Part shown: in pieces, positions 44,101-55,686 of the stretch | How positions within the stretch are numbered: position 1 is the first letter of the stretch | Layout of the letters: every line of letters starts with the position of its first letter | Origin: Ascidia mentula | Taxonomy: Eukaryota > Chordata > Ascidiacea > Phlebobranchia > Ascidiidae | Assembly: GCA_947561715.1 (NCBI GenBank) | Contig: OX387201.1 | Span: 17,684,001 to 17,748,000 of the forward strand | Reading direction: 5' to 3' | Length of the DNA: 64,000 nt | Made by a program: the position numbers and the translations under genes | The notes under the pieces: model-generated | What the model saw: the letters and a program-made list of their open reading frames with translations, nothing else | Database searches by the model: none | What the model was told of the DNA's origin: nothing

Positions 44101-46071
44101 CTACAGTTGTTTGGCTGTATAAGTGCGCTTCACATGGTACCTAATTTGGTACTCAACATATCGACGATTGACCAACAGGTACCACAAAGTGGAAATCTGT
44201 GTGCCTGCTAGTCTACCAGCTAGCCCTGTGCCACAGTCACCAGCTGCACTGATGAGACCTTACAGGTCGAAATAGTGTGTACACCTGTCTGCAGCTCTCA
44301 TCATTGCTTGTTTATCTTTTTTTATTCTATGAATTGCAGTTCGTACTGGGATCTGATAGTTGGCAGTATTGTTTGAATAAGTTTAACTTTTGTATAATAA
44401 CATACTTTTGTACACAAGACAATGTACATGTTTGTTCATATTTGCATTAAATATATTCTTCAGCCCATTATTCACGTCAGTATATCACAAAAGAAACAAG
44501 ATTTATCTTATAGTGGGGTAGGATGAACTGATTTGTTATTTGGGGGGCTAGCCCGGCGGGCCACATGGACTAACCTTGTGGACCATAGTTTGGTGAGCCC
44601 TGGTGTAGAGTCACATGCCCTTAGTTAACCTTTTCCATTAGTTATCATGGATCTGCAACATTAACTACAGGATGTCATGTCAATGTCGGGGTTTTGTTGC
44701 AGATCTGCATCTTGTGTCTCTCTTGATTCCAGCGTGAACACACCAGCTATGATAAATTATCATTGAACATTTTACATGATCTGTTACTCTATTTGTAGGA
44801 ACTTAAAGCAGCAGAAGCCAGGTTAAAGGTATTGGAGGACCAAAAGCTTGCTTCTAAGAAGGTAGAAAAATGTTTACTGTGAAAAAGAATTTTGCGGTCG
44901 GTTTTACTTTGTGTATTCAGTGCTTATTTTAACACACTTAGTTGATGTATTGGAATACCAACAATTTTGTAATGTGTTGCGAGATCTATGATTGGAAAAC
45001 AAACATGTGATGCAACTTTATGTTGAAATAAACGCTTTTGTCAATGCAGTAATTCTGCACACAACTGACAACCATTAAGTTAGATTATGATCAGTTTAAC
45101 AAATATTTACTTTAGGCTGTGGATTGTTTTGTTCCTCCGAGCGAACTGACGTTTTCCATGGACAAAATTATTGACAACGGAAACTTCAGGCTTGTTAAGA
45201 AGGCGTGGAATGACATGCATGGAAATGTAACAGTGCAGTACATTAACATAGAGGACGGAATATCGACCGAACAGCAGATGGAAACGTAAGTTTGTAAATA
45301 TATTGACACGGTTTGGGATTTTAGTCTCAGTAATTGAACTGGTACGTTTGTTGCAGGTTGACGGAGGGCGTCTCACTATCCCGGTTGGCTAATCACGATC
45401 ACGTGATCCGCGTACTCGGTCACACTCGCCAGGGAAACGAGTTCGGAGTTTTGTTCGAGTACGTGGACGGTATGGACATCCTCCCCTTCCTCCAATACAC
45501 CAGAAAGAAGGATTTCTGGCTCCCTCCCCTGGCCAACCTCCGACTCTGTGCCGATATCGCATCTGCCATTCACTTCCTCCACTCCGATCCAATCTTTAGA
45601 GTCGGTGACATCACGATTGATGACGTAATGATCACGTGTAGCCTTCGTGCCAAAGTGGCGGGGTTTAAGATTGGTAAATTTATGGAAGGCAACGAAAGTC
45701 GTGGGAATGGTGCCGCGTCCCTTGCAAAGATAATCGCATCTATAATCCTCCGGGAGAAGTGGAGTGGTGATGAGGATTGGGATCGGATTGCGAAGGAGAG
45801 CATGGCGTGCGCAGAGACCCAGGAAGAGCGGAAGTTATGTTGGGCACTGGAGGATGAAATCCGACTCTGTCAAGGGGAAAGTCCCTCGGTCGCTGAAACA
45901 CGAAAACGTCTCCTCATGCGCTTGGAATCCTCTAGTGACGGAGTATTTACTTTTTCGGATGAGCGCACAACTAGGCTCCTAGAATACCTCCTGGATGCCA
46001 TGAGAGAGCTCGACTTTTTAAACAATGATCAGAATAAAATTGATGACAATGATGTCCTTCCTATTCTTTAA
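38194..46071 (+). CDS. GB1/RHD3-like pseudo-GTPase fused to pseudokinase, copy B
   Basis: Exons in phase: 38194-38381, 38522-38659, 38924-39073, 39304-39360, 39508-39688, 40321-40412 (native acceptor 40289), 40692-40763, 40940-41140, 41224-41289, 41469-41525, 42109-42168, 42272-42376, 42470-42580, 42666-42722, 42908-43087, 43243-43317, 43656-43829, 44799-44861, 45116-45285, 45357-46071. This gives about 970 residues plus a missing start exon. The first exons align by eye with the atlastin/GBP G domain: ITGL at G2, ASTIVINVLEEITESDLSHL after G3, LVFVIHEYKGPKYG at G4 (RD replaced by HE). P-loop and DxxG are lost. Helical repeats follow, then a kinase fold with VTVQ, GDITIDD and GFKIG in place of VAIK, HRD and DFG. 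A 67-nt deletion in exon 6 shifts frame if the native acceptor is used; the AG at 40,319-40,320 restores phase with 24 residues lost. Partner and cellular site unknown. Confidence 0.74.
39720..40090. mobile_element. Retrozyme-like foldback relic in intron of GB1-pseudokinase B
   Basis: Counterpart of 7,975-8,330. The left inverted end keeps only the GAAA-stem III half of a hammerhead. The body shares GGTACCACAAAGTGGAAA with the family. The right end has a nearly complete hammerhead, unlike copy A. Confidence 0.72.
40023..40082 (+). ncRNA. Type I hammerhead ribozyme in intron, copy B
   Basis: Stem I AGCTACA/TGCAGCT (one mismatch), CTGATGA, stem II AACCT-TAC-AGGTC (four good pairs), GAAA, stem III ACAG/CTGT, predicted cleavage after 40,075. 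It lies in the sense strand of the host gene, 206 nt before the next annotated exon. Confidence 0.75.
43860..44306. mobile_element. Retrozyme-like copies in intron of GB1-pseudokinase B
   Basis: Counterpart of the 12,190-12,590 pair. The second copy (about 44,040-44,306) keeps both ends: a degenerate minus-strand hammerhead at 44,046-44,097 and a good plus-strand one at 44,242-44,296. Unit 1 has lost the right end. Confidence 0.7.
44242..44296 (+). ncRNA. Type I hammerhead ribozyme in intron, copy B
   Basis: AGCTGCA/TGCAGCT stem I, CTGATGA, stem II GACCT-TAC-AGGTC, GAAA, stem III ATAG/CTGT (one G-U pair) and cleavage after 44,289. All core bases present; sense strand of the host gene. Confidence 0.78.
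44550..44607. mobile_element. hAT-like terminal relic
   Basis: Counterpart of 12,594-12,650: CCCGGCGGGCCACATGG, ending TTTGGTGAGCCCTGG. Only one terminus is recognisable. Confidence 0.4.
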
Positions 46072-46579
46072 CCTGTGTGTTTTCGTGAGCCAAAAAATGT
46101 TGACTTTACTCTGATATCGTCATTGCTCCACAGATATCACATCCGAAACTGTTTGATTTATTTAGTTGAGATGTGGGTCATATTCGTGTTTTATTATTTC
46201 CCGTGGTTGGGTTTGCCTCCATTATATGTGTTTCCAATATAGCCCACATATGACGTATCACAGATGTAATCCATTACTGCACTGGAACGACTTTTCAGAC
46301 CTAAACTCTCTATTGTTTGTTCGGGATTAAATGCGTTGACACTTTATTTTTGTTTATGTAGTGCTGTTGTTTGCAGTAAAACTATGTGAGTGTGAAGGAT
46401 TGTTTGTTTTCACAAAAGTTAACCGATCTTGCTTACGGTATTTATGCAAACATGTTATTAATCACCGACACAAACCTCAGTCCCATTTATCAAATTTCTA
46501 ACCGCTGTGTAGATAACAACTTCTCGGGTTGCACTGAAGGCTGCATCTCTGTATTTCTATGGAAAAGACTTTCTTAGGT

Positions 46580-47090
46580 GGGAAATGCCCTTCTCGAACT
46601 CTGTCCTGCTTAACAGAGTAAAATTATGTGTAACAATGCAATGGGTCATGCATGGGCGCCAGTGTTTTGGTTAAATGAGCGCAGATGAACAGGCTGTTGC
46701 CAGGGCGATTTTTGGCGTGTTTGGGGCAGTTTTGCTATGGTTTTCAGGGTTATTAGTCAGGCAGTAAATTGGTAGAGGGTGCTGTTGAACATGTAGCTGA
46801 AAAACTACCCAAATATTGATGTAGATTTTGTGGAAAAATGAATCACAGAAAGTATGGTCAATTTGTGATTTTCTGTTAGTCCCGACCCTTGACTAGGAAT
46901 TCTGGCCAAATTTATAATCGAGATAACTACTTTAACTGCTCCCCCGGGGGCATTTTGACCCTCTGTTGGCCATTATTTTGGCCAAAAAAGTGTAGGTTTG
47001 TTTTGTGAAAAAATGAATCACAGAAAGTTACCTCCATTTGCGATTAAGTGAAGCCACCAACCCTCCTCTACACAATTCATTAAGAATTAG
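46580..47090 (+). repeat. Dispersed repeat R1, copy in unit 2
   Basis: Counterpart of 14,600-15,110, with few differences, in the same position downstream of the pseudokinase exon. It was therefore duplicated with the unit. Confidence 0.6.
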
Positions 47091-47708
47091 ATGTCTTGTA
47101 ACTGTTTTTCGTCGTCGCCTGGTATTGATGGAAATTCACCACGTGTTCAGGCTCTACTGTTTTGTTTTGGTTGTGGAATTCGGTTGCCTTTTGCCAAATT
47201 CGTGCGTTCAATTATCATTACGACATCACAACTGCCTTTTGCAAAGTATTTTATTTTACAAACAAAACCCATGCATCCATGTATCATTCATAAAATGTTC
47301 CTGGTTACATCTGTCAGTATTTGCGCTTGACAGATAACCTGTGTTACTGGGATTGTTTTACATCATAGGAAAAAACCTAAATCGGTTTAATTTGAAACAT
47401 ATCGAAGTTATCATTTATCGAATTGCTGAAGAGACATATAATGAAGATGGACAACTTGAAACATAAACATGCACTTAACGCTTTTAATTGGGAAAAATAT
47501 ATTGGTTAAATCTTCATCTCAACATTTCCCTAAATGTAAATATAGGCTCGGAAGCTGTTGCAAAAGAAAGCAATATGAATTGCGTGGAAATGTCTCTTTC
47601 TTTTTCCGCTACAAAAATAGTCTGCAAAGCGTTGCAATAAAAATATTTACATGCGTTAAACTCATAGCCTATGGGTAATGAGTCACAGTTATTATTTGAT
47701 GTTTCTAT
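47091..47708. other. Non-coding stretch, nothing recognised
   Basis: Matches 15,111-15,717 in unit 1. It differs mainly by a small insertion near 47,440. Confidence 0.3.
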
Positions 47709-47992
47709 TCAGCAAGTCAGGTATTCATGTCTAACTGATACACGTCCATTCCACGAAATTGGAATCAATCGTAACTTCACAGCTTCAACAGGTTTCTCGA
47801 AACTGTTGGTCACCTTCGTGTCCTGATCAGTGTTGCCATTGAACTCCTTAATTACGTCGAGACAATGAGTAGCGAAAAAAAGCGAGGCATATATATGTAT
47901 ATATAAATACCGCAGCCCTAATATAACAACTTACTACAACTTTTCCGTCACTTCCTGTCACTAGTTTCGAAACTAAAATTGTAAGCAAATTG
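47709..47992 (-). pseudogene. Discoidin (F5/8 type C) 3' fragment, unit 2
   Basis: Counterpart of 15,718-15,992. The last exon, 47846-47709, keeps its AAG|GAG acceptor and reads EFNGNTDQDTKVTN to RHEYLTC and a stop. The preceding piece LVTGSDGKVV is again cut off from the rest of the domain. Confidence 0.72.
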
Positions 47993-48002
47993 AAACAAAA
48001 CG

Positions 48003-48185
48003 TCGCTAGCGCGCGACCCATATAAAAAAAAAACCTGATCGGATTTCGTGCCCAGGATGTCTTGGGTTCAAATCCCGGTGTGGTCAAAGGAAAAAAATAA
48101 TCACGATTTAGTGCTCGTCGGTGTAGGGTTGTCCACATCGTGGGTGACCTCATGATACCAAACTGTATATTTGATCCAGGATTTT
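48003..48185 (+). repeat. Possible tRNA-derived SINE relic, unit 2
   Basis: Counterpart of 15,993-16,190, with the same B-box-like GGTTCAAATCC. Tentative for the same reasons. Confidence 0.33.
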
Positions 48186-49348
48186 TCAAATCTTTTGCGA
48201 TGTAGGGCGTGTTTGTTTCACGAACGTTTGCTTGTTCGGCGGACGCTCGACTCGAAAAGATGCCACGAAACATCGAAATATAAAAGGGAAAACATAACGC
48301 GGTTGGTTATGTGTTGCGAAATTGGAAGTTGTGTTTGTGGGCGTGTGCAGACTGCGGTACGCAGATGCTTTGAGCTTTCCCTGCCCTCGCGTTTGTGTTG
48401 AATTAACTGTGTGCTACAACGCACGTGTTCTGTTTTAGTGCGTGGTATACTGTTTTCTTGTGACCTTTTTCAAATTAACTTGTTTTCATATATTATTTTT
48501 GCAATGGTTAAAATGCGTTGCGTGTGATTTTCGATTGTTACTTTTTAGGTGACAATTTTATGATAACCCTCAATCAAGAGAGGCTGACTGCGGTACATTT
48601 ATGGTGCGACATTTATTAATCCTGTATCATGCTGATAATTTTAACTTGCAAAGTGATTGCTTTGTGGATTTCCCGTTGAACCTCAGAGCTGCAACGACCA
48701 CTAGCTGACGCTACAGAGAGTTGGTAAGAAAGGTTGCACGGTCTTAGGCGATCAGCAAATAAATCACGGAACACTTATTCCGTAATACTTGCGGCTAAAG
48801 CTCCCAAAACCATTTAATGGGTGATATAGTATTTTTTCACCACTTACTTCATTAAACCGAGGTTATCTCTGAAGTTGAATAGAGTGAACTTAATCAGCAA
48901 AATTTCACAAACAAATATATTTGACGAAACGTTCAAGTGTAAAAAAGCATTGATGAACTTAAAACATTACAAAACTCACAAATGAAGTGATTGGCAAGTT
49001 TTTCCCAGATGGAAACATTTTTTTTTTTTTCAAATTAGGAACAAAAATCTCCCTGTATGAAAGTTCATTACAACAGAGTTTGAAAACAAATTCGAAACAA
49101 GATCAAAATCCATTTTCTGGGAACCAAAACTGGTTTCTGTAACACCCACGAATTTTGATACTTACACATTTCAGTCGCGCATCAAACTTATTCGATTTTG
49201 GACCAAATCTTGTCCGCATTCTCTGACTGTGGTAATACGTCCAAATAATATTAACCCCAAACTTCCTGAAACAATTCTACATGATTTGGTGCAGTATTCA
49301 CCAATTTTTGCCCATTAAAGAAATTGTAATACAATTTATGATTGAGCT
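48186..49348. other. Non-coding stretch, nothing recognised
   Basis: Matches 16,191-17,365 closely. No gene seen. Confidence 0.3.
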
Positions 49349-50937
49349 CTAAAAAGGGTCTTCTAGGCATTCGTCGGCACAGTCGACCATTCCAAGTTCT
49401 GCTGTGCTTTCATTGCTAGTTTTAATAATTCTATCCAAACCAGCCGAAGTGGAAGGTCCTAATTCCACCTTATCCTCCCATGTGGGATTCCAACCGTCGT
49501 TGTTGGGTGTTTTGGGCGTTGGAGGTTCGGTGGGAACCAGGTAGCTGCTAAAATACAGAGGGTGGAATTATGAGAAGGGCGCACTGAGAGTATATCAACC
49601 CCATATCGGTAGTTTAAAGTTATAATGTAAAATGTAATTTAATTCTTATGCACGTTGTAGGGAAAGCAACTGTGATGATGTAGCACTTTCTATGTATTTT
49701 GACCATGAAAAACCCACCGTTTGTGAAACCGTTGTTACTTATTATTCGGTTATAAATCGTAAAAAATTGATGAGGGCAAAAGAAGTGTCAAATTCCTAAC
49801 AAACGATTTAGTCGCTTTGGGGTTAATTGGATGATATGACGATAAATGTAAGACCAGCGCCCTGCATATGTTGGTGTCAGGTGAAACCTAGTTAAAAAAT
49901 CATCTAATATTCTTGTTTAGGATTCACGAACGACAATCCTGACAACAACATATGGGTCGACAAATGGGAAACGGAGAGAATTCCTAGATTCGTTCCGGTC
50001 TGACGTGGGACAGCGCAGAGACAATAAAACACTGTGTCATACAACTGAAACTAGTGACGTCAATTGATACCGCGATCTGTTGCTGAACAAGATCGATAAT
50101 TTCTCCCAAACCCGAACGCATTCTGCTTCGACAACAAACGTAAGCGGTTGGAAGCAAATAATTCGTGAAAGGACTCATCTGTTAAAGTACAAGTGTCGTA
50201 ACGATGAGTAGACATAACCGACCTGTTACATTGAATTTCCCGGAACGTGTAGGTATCCAGGGCGTCTTTTTCATACAGTTCCCTGTGTGAGCACATGTGT
50301 AGAATCTCCCAAACTGTCAGAGAGCCGGTAATCTGCCATGGGAAAATATGTTAATCTGGTTTGTGGATTGAACTGAGCGTTGTTGCTACCATGCAACTAA
50401 TAATCACATAAACCATTAATACTCATTTGTTTATTTTAAATTTCGTGTTATTAGAAACATGTGAGCATCTTTGTCATTCTTTGACAAATAATATGAACAA
50501 GTAGTGCCCAACGCTGCCGATCGTCAGGTTTAAATAGGATTTTCACGGTGCATTACCACGTATAAACGATCATCGGCTGGACTTGTGTACGTTAAAATGC
50601 CACCCACTTCGAAAAAGCTCAGAAGTGTAAAATCTGTTTACGCCCTGACCTGTTGTTTTTCAGCTTTTTTAGTCGTTGTTAACCTTCCAAACTCGTTGTT
50701 AACCTTCCAAACTTACTTAGCGAGAACTCCCTAACGTTCATAAGCGCATATGTGATGTAATTGGGAGATACGAGTTGTGTTGTTAAACTTACGAAGTTAA
50801 TGCAGGTGAGCATCCACAAATAACATGTTTTCTCCTCGCTCTCCTTCAGATAACACGATATTGTAGCGTCGTAACATCGGACTGTCTTGGGTATGTGCAT
50901 TCTGTAGGTCGCGATAATGGCGACAAAAGCTACGACC
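49349..50937 (-). pseudogene. Connexin-like gene, copy B, 5'-truncated
   Basis: The last exon (49547-49349, tail ending ECLEDPF), the ITGSLTVWEILHMCSH exon (about 50332-50223) and most of the loop-2 exon (3' end 50793) match copy A almost base for base. At about 50,937 the similarity stops within the loop-2 exon, so its acceptor and the TM1/loop-1 exon are absent. The next match to unit 1 starts at 51,548 (21,364 in unit 1). About 2.3 kb of unit 1 is thus replaced by about 0.6 kb. The gene cannot encode a full protein. Confidence 0.6.
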
Positions 50938-52847
50938 ATGCAAAAGACAAAAATGCAAAATGCAACAAAATTACGACAAAAATGCAAAATGACATCACCA
51001 CCCGTCACCACAAAGTAATAGCCTTTGTTATTCACTATGGTGGCATTGTCTTGATCTGTTGGCGGGATTTGTTTCGTTCAGTTTAGCTGTGCACATGGTA
51101 TCTATTTATGCCTTTTTGGCAATTCTAAGTGTTCGACACGCCACGCCACTGTTCGACACGGGCGGCGTGAATAATTGTTAAGTTACTGGTTTGCAGTACC
51201 ACGAACAGACCAACGCTATTGTTTTTTCAAAAATCCACAAATTGAATTACTATAATTACTCCATTCAGCCTAACGTATCGGTTACCCCAACATTGCAACA
51301 TTCACATCGATCTTACCAGTTTTCTAGTTGTCAATTTTTTGCAGTACATGTTGGTGGCAAAGTGGTTCGAAGACGTTGGTGCCAATATAAGTCGTTTAAT
51401 TTCAAAACGCAAATAATTTTGTTGGGAGAAATTAGTATTTCGAGTCTCTATCAAACAAAAGCTTTGAACTGAACGGTTGCGTAGTGTTAAAAACTTAATA
51501 GCATCATCGTTCGGGATCCGCACCCAAAATAAATTTGTCTGTTTAGATTGCTAAATAAACGCAACCGCAATAAATTTTTGGACAAAATCAATACAAAAAC
51601 TAGCCAACACTTTAACGTTCAGCGAATAAACGCGTTAAACCTAAAACCAACCATTGTTTCCAAATTGGAGCATTGTTACCGAACACGTGGCATTGTTGCG
51701 AAACAACTACCATTTTTCTTTCTCATGCGTTAGATTCCAAATACGACATTTTTGCTATTCGACACGCACGACAATTTTTCTCAAGATGTTCGACACGCAG
51801 AAAAAATTCGACGCTTGGTTGTGCATGGATGTGCTGTTTGTGTTCTTTTTAACCTACTGCTTTCTTATATTTCTTGTGTTAAGGAGGCAGTTAACTATCG
51901 GAAATTAACTGTATTAATTTGTATGATTGTATAAAGATTTTCAAGGCTTGCCTACGTCACAGTTCGGTAAGTTTTGTTGGTTAGTTTGTGTGGCGCTGTA
52001 CGTCGTGTCATGTTTAAATTTTTGTTGCAGAAAATTTTTTTCGTGATGCGCGTATTTTGACTGGACAAAAAACTCCATTTACGAGCGCTGGCAGTTGGCG
52101 AGCACTGCCCACGTGTGCTGCGTAAAAGTAATTTTATTGTGCACTTCCATATACGACTATTGCTTGGTTTCCTGGGTTCTTTTCTCTCGTAGTTTGCGTC
52201 AGATATGGAAAGATTATAATGGATTTGTTCCGACAGTCTCATCAGAGCAATTGTTTAGTTCTTGTTTGACATTCGGACTAAGTAAACAAACATATAAACA
52301 AACAAACAGAAACTAGAGACTCGATATGCTGTTCTGGCATTTTTGAACACTCGGTTAACCGCGATTTTTGTACCCCTGCGTTTTCCATTGAGTCGATTTT
52401 GACTCTTTGGTATGAAGTTCTTTGTTGTGTTTAAATCTTGTCACCAGTAAATGCCAAGTACAAATTGTGTATTTTCCACTTTTGCAGTCATATTTCCAGA
52501 GAAATAATCACTAAATAACTATTCTGATATTTCGCATGGTTTACATTTTACATAGACCCAGGTCTTATATGTGCAATTGCTGGGGTTACGCAAAAATTTC
52601 GTGACCTAAAATATCGGTTCAAGTTGTATTTCCTTTCAGGTAAATCCATGCGGCGAAAAGTCGCACCGTTAAGTAAACTATACACAATTAAATTTATCAC
52701 TATCAAAGTAAGAAGCATGGCTACAAAGTAAGGTAGTTTGGGTATTAAGGTCCTTAATATCTTTCAATGGGATTGTTGGGTTAAGGCATTCTATAGGTGG
52801 CGTCTTTGCCAGCATCTCATTTTAAAATGTGTAACAACGGTTGCTTT
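50938..52847. other. Non-coding stretch, partly unit 2-specific
   Basis: 50,938-51,547 has no match in unit 1. 51,548-52,130 matches 21,364-21,950. The rest is AT-rich with no recognised feature. Confidence 0.3.
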
Positions 52848-53005
52848 ACGTAAGGTTTTACATTTTAAATAGCAAGAGTGGTAGAAAACAAGTTTGATTA
52901 AGGGTGTTTTTTTTGCATAAACAGCGTTATTTGAACATATCAATTGACTTAAGACATCATAAAACACACGGGTGCCAAGAGTTGTCGAACCCTGTTAAGA
53001 AATCT
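52848..53005. other. Intron fragment of the lost discoidin gene
   Basis: This matches the intron at about 23,028-23,175 of the unit 1 discoidin gene (CGTAAGGTTTTACATTTTAA through GGGTGCCAAGAGTTGTCGAA). No flanking discoidin exon remains. Confidence 0.75.
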
Positions 53006-54680
53006 TTTCCGTTTTAATTCCAGCACTTATTATTGTGATACTCGACAGAAAATGCGCAGGTACACTTACATTTTAAGAAATTAATAACTTATTGCAGGAC
53101 GTTGCAATGCATGGATGCTGACCTTGTTTTGGTTGCTTCAGTCACAATCGCGTTTGCATGAAGTTGCGTTTAAAAATCACCATCTGAAAATCCTTTCATA
53201 TAGAAAATCCCAGTTACTTGCTATACTGACTCATCCAATAAACGTATAAAACATGTCGCTCATATTAACAATGCTCATTCCTATGTTTATTCATTGCAAA
53301 ATAACTAACTGCTCCAGTTAACTTCTAATACATCGTTAATCATAAAATTTTATGTGCGTATATATCGACAATCGACGTAATACCTATCCTAACGATCGTT
53401 ATACACAGTCAGCCCTTTGCCGAAGTTACCTAAAAGGGTGTTTAATCAAAATTGCCAGTATGTTCTCTGCAAAACCGGCAAACACAATCAATTCCTTTTT
53501 GCTGACAAATAAAACGTTCGTATCCCCAAATCAGCATTTTAACCGGAAACTTTGACAATGTTAAACGTAGTCACATGAAACCACAGTATGCTGGTAAGCG
53601 TCGTGACTAAAAGTGTTTCGGTTGCTTCATGTGCAATCGGATTTGCTTTAGGTTACGAACCAATTCGTACCTCTGTATACAGAGTAAAAGTCCTCGTTAA
53701 ATCCTCGAGGTCGATGGATGAGTTACGCGGAACAAAACGTTTTGTATTCTAGCTCTTTTCAAAAAACTTTTCAAACCCAAACGTCCGCAGAAGCTCATAG
53801 TTATCATAGCCTTTATAATCGTGGTGGTTGACGTAAACACCTTCCTGCCATAAAAACCCATTATGTTTAATATATGGTTGACACGAACTCTCTAGTCAAT
53901 ATAAATGGGGTTTGGTTTTAGTGGATTTACATACAACTCCACTCAACGATAAAGCGACTTTTGCTTCGTTTTCTATTTAAAGTGACAAAGACATTAGGTT
54001 TTATGGCAGGTTTGAACTTTTCCTCCTCCCTGTTTACGATTTGTGTAAATAACTGATGGAACGCGGCGAGGGCATGGACGTTTGCACTTTTATTTCTTGA
54101 ATTTATATTTTTCTGTTTCGTATTAGATCCAAAAACACCAAGTTGCTGCGGAGGAAAAATTATCGATAAATGTGAGCGACATTGTTGTTCAAAACTTAAA
54201 AATTAGCACTGACTCATCCAAAACACATTAGTGTCGTTATTAAGAATGCTGTGTTTTAAACATAACAAAAATGCTAACGTTAGAGATAAAATACCATGTG
54301 GATATATATCTAATGGAGAGTTCAATGTAAATTACCAGAATCTATTTTCTGCAAAAACGACAAAAAGACGACAAACACAATCAAATACTATATGCTGGCG
54401 GTCGTGGTGCAGGTGGTGAACCTTAATATAGTCTGTGAGGACATTGCGGCAGACCAAGAAAAGGTCGATGACCTCTCCGTTGTGCTGGATTGGTAGAAAA
54501 ATGTATGCGTTCCAAATACAAGGCATAATACGGTATAACGCCCCTTTAACTCGACATTGGTGATCGCTCTTCCCTAGACTAAGGAAAGGTTTTGTACATG
54601 GATACTGATTTGGGGGTTGATATCGTACTCAAAATAGTTCTCCCTCCAAGTTAAGGACAATGGGTTATGGTTGCCATCTA
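53006..54680. other. Non-coding stretch, nothing recognised
   Basis: No domain, RNA gene or clear repeat was recognised and there is no match to unit 1 by eye. Confidence 0.3.
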
Positions 54681-54689
54681 GATATTGTG

Positions 54690-54960
54690 AAGCCTCGGAA
54701 GTCGCCGAAAGGTACAACTAGCACAGGAGGATCTAAGACGTAGAGCAGATTTGCCGGGCATACGTCGAATGTCAATGTTAAAAAAACTGCACAAGAACAG
54801 AGACACCGTTGGTCCACTCCATGCAGCGTGTGGAAGTCGATGTGGTTTGTCCCCTACTACTACAGCGATCTGGGTATCAGTTTATTTTGGTTACATACGG
54901 TATATTTTCCTTACTACTTTTAGTTCGTTCGTGCTTGGCCGATGCGTCACAAAACGACAA
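54690..54960 (+). mobile_element. Decayed Ty3/gypsy-related fragment
   Basis: The nucleotide sequence resembles 34,490-34,650 (AAGTCGCCGAAAG and GACACCGTTGGTCCACTC). It is taken as a more decayed fragment of the same element family, heavily broken. Confidence 0.45.
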
Positions 54961-55427
54961 ACTAAATAGGTATTGCTGAAATTTCGCCGTCTTTAATTTC
55001 GGTTATTTGTGAAAAGAACAATAAAATGTCGGTTGAAACTTGCTGTCTGAGCTATCCCCCGTTACATCCGATGTTACTCCTGTACCAATGTTGCCCCTGT
55101 GTTACGCTGGTTCTAATTACAACAAAATAAGTATAGGAATGTCGTGCACAGTTAAAAAGTAATAACCATAAGTTTTCCCGCCCTAAACGCTAAAAATATA
55201 CTTTGCGACCACGCGACGTCCTTTTTTGATTAAAACCTCGGGTTTTGCGTAGGTTGAGTAGTCCGAATAAAAAAGCATATTTATTGAATGTTTTTTCAGG
55301 TAGAAGATTTTTACCGAAAAATTAGTAACGGACGAAAAATAGCTGATTATAAATTTAATTGACTTAGTTTAAGATCAAGATCTACTTACGGAACAGATCT
55401 ACCAGGTCGTGCACCCACGTTAATATT

Positions 55428-55524
55428 GTTTAACCCAGAGGCGGGCAACTTATCCAGTTGGCGGGCCTGACATGGGAAAATGAAGTACTTGGCGGGCCGG
55501 ATGTTGCCCGCCCCTAGTTTAACC
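55428..55524. mobile_element. 81-bp hAT-type MITE with 8-bp TSD
   Basis: GTTTAACC is duplicated at 55,428-55,435 and 55,517-55,524 around an 81-bp element, 55,436-55,516. Its inverted ends are CAGAGGCGGGCAAC and (complement) TAGGGGCGGGCAAC. An 8-bp duplication with CAG/TAG-type ends is the hAT signature. Confidence 0.8.
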
Positions 55525-55686
55525 CATAAAGCAAACAACAAACGTTAGACGTATGTGTTGTTTATTAACTCTGATTAAGACGACAAATCTGGCATTCCGT
55601 ACTGTTTTGAAGTCAAGAAGAAATGACTCCGTCAATCCACACACGCACGTCGGCTATCTGTGCGAATAATTTTTTTTAGTAAATTA

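Noticed and set aside
50679-51035. 118-residue minus-strand frame as an intact unit 2 connexin exon
   Set aside because: Similarity to copy A ends abruptly at about 50,937 with loss of the acceptor. The extra N-terminal residues are unrelated sequence.
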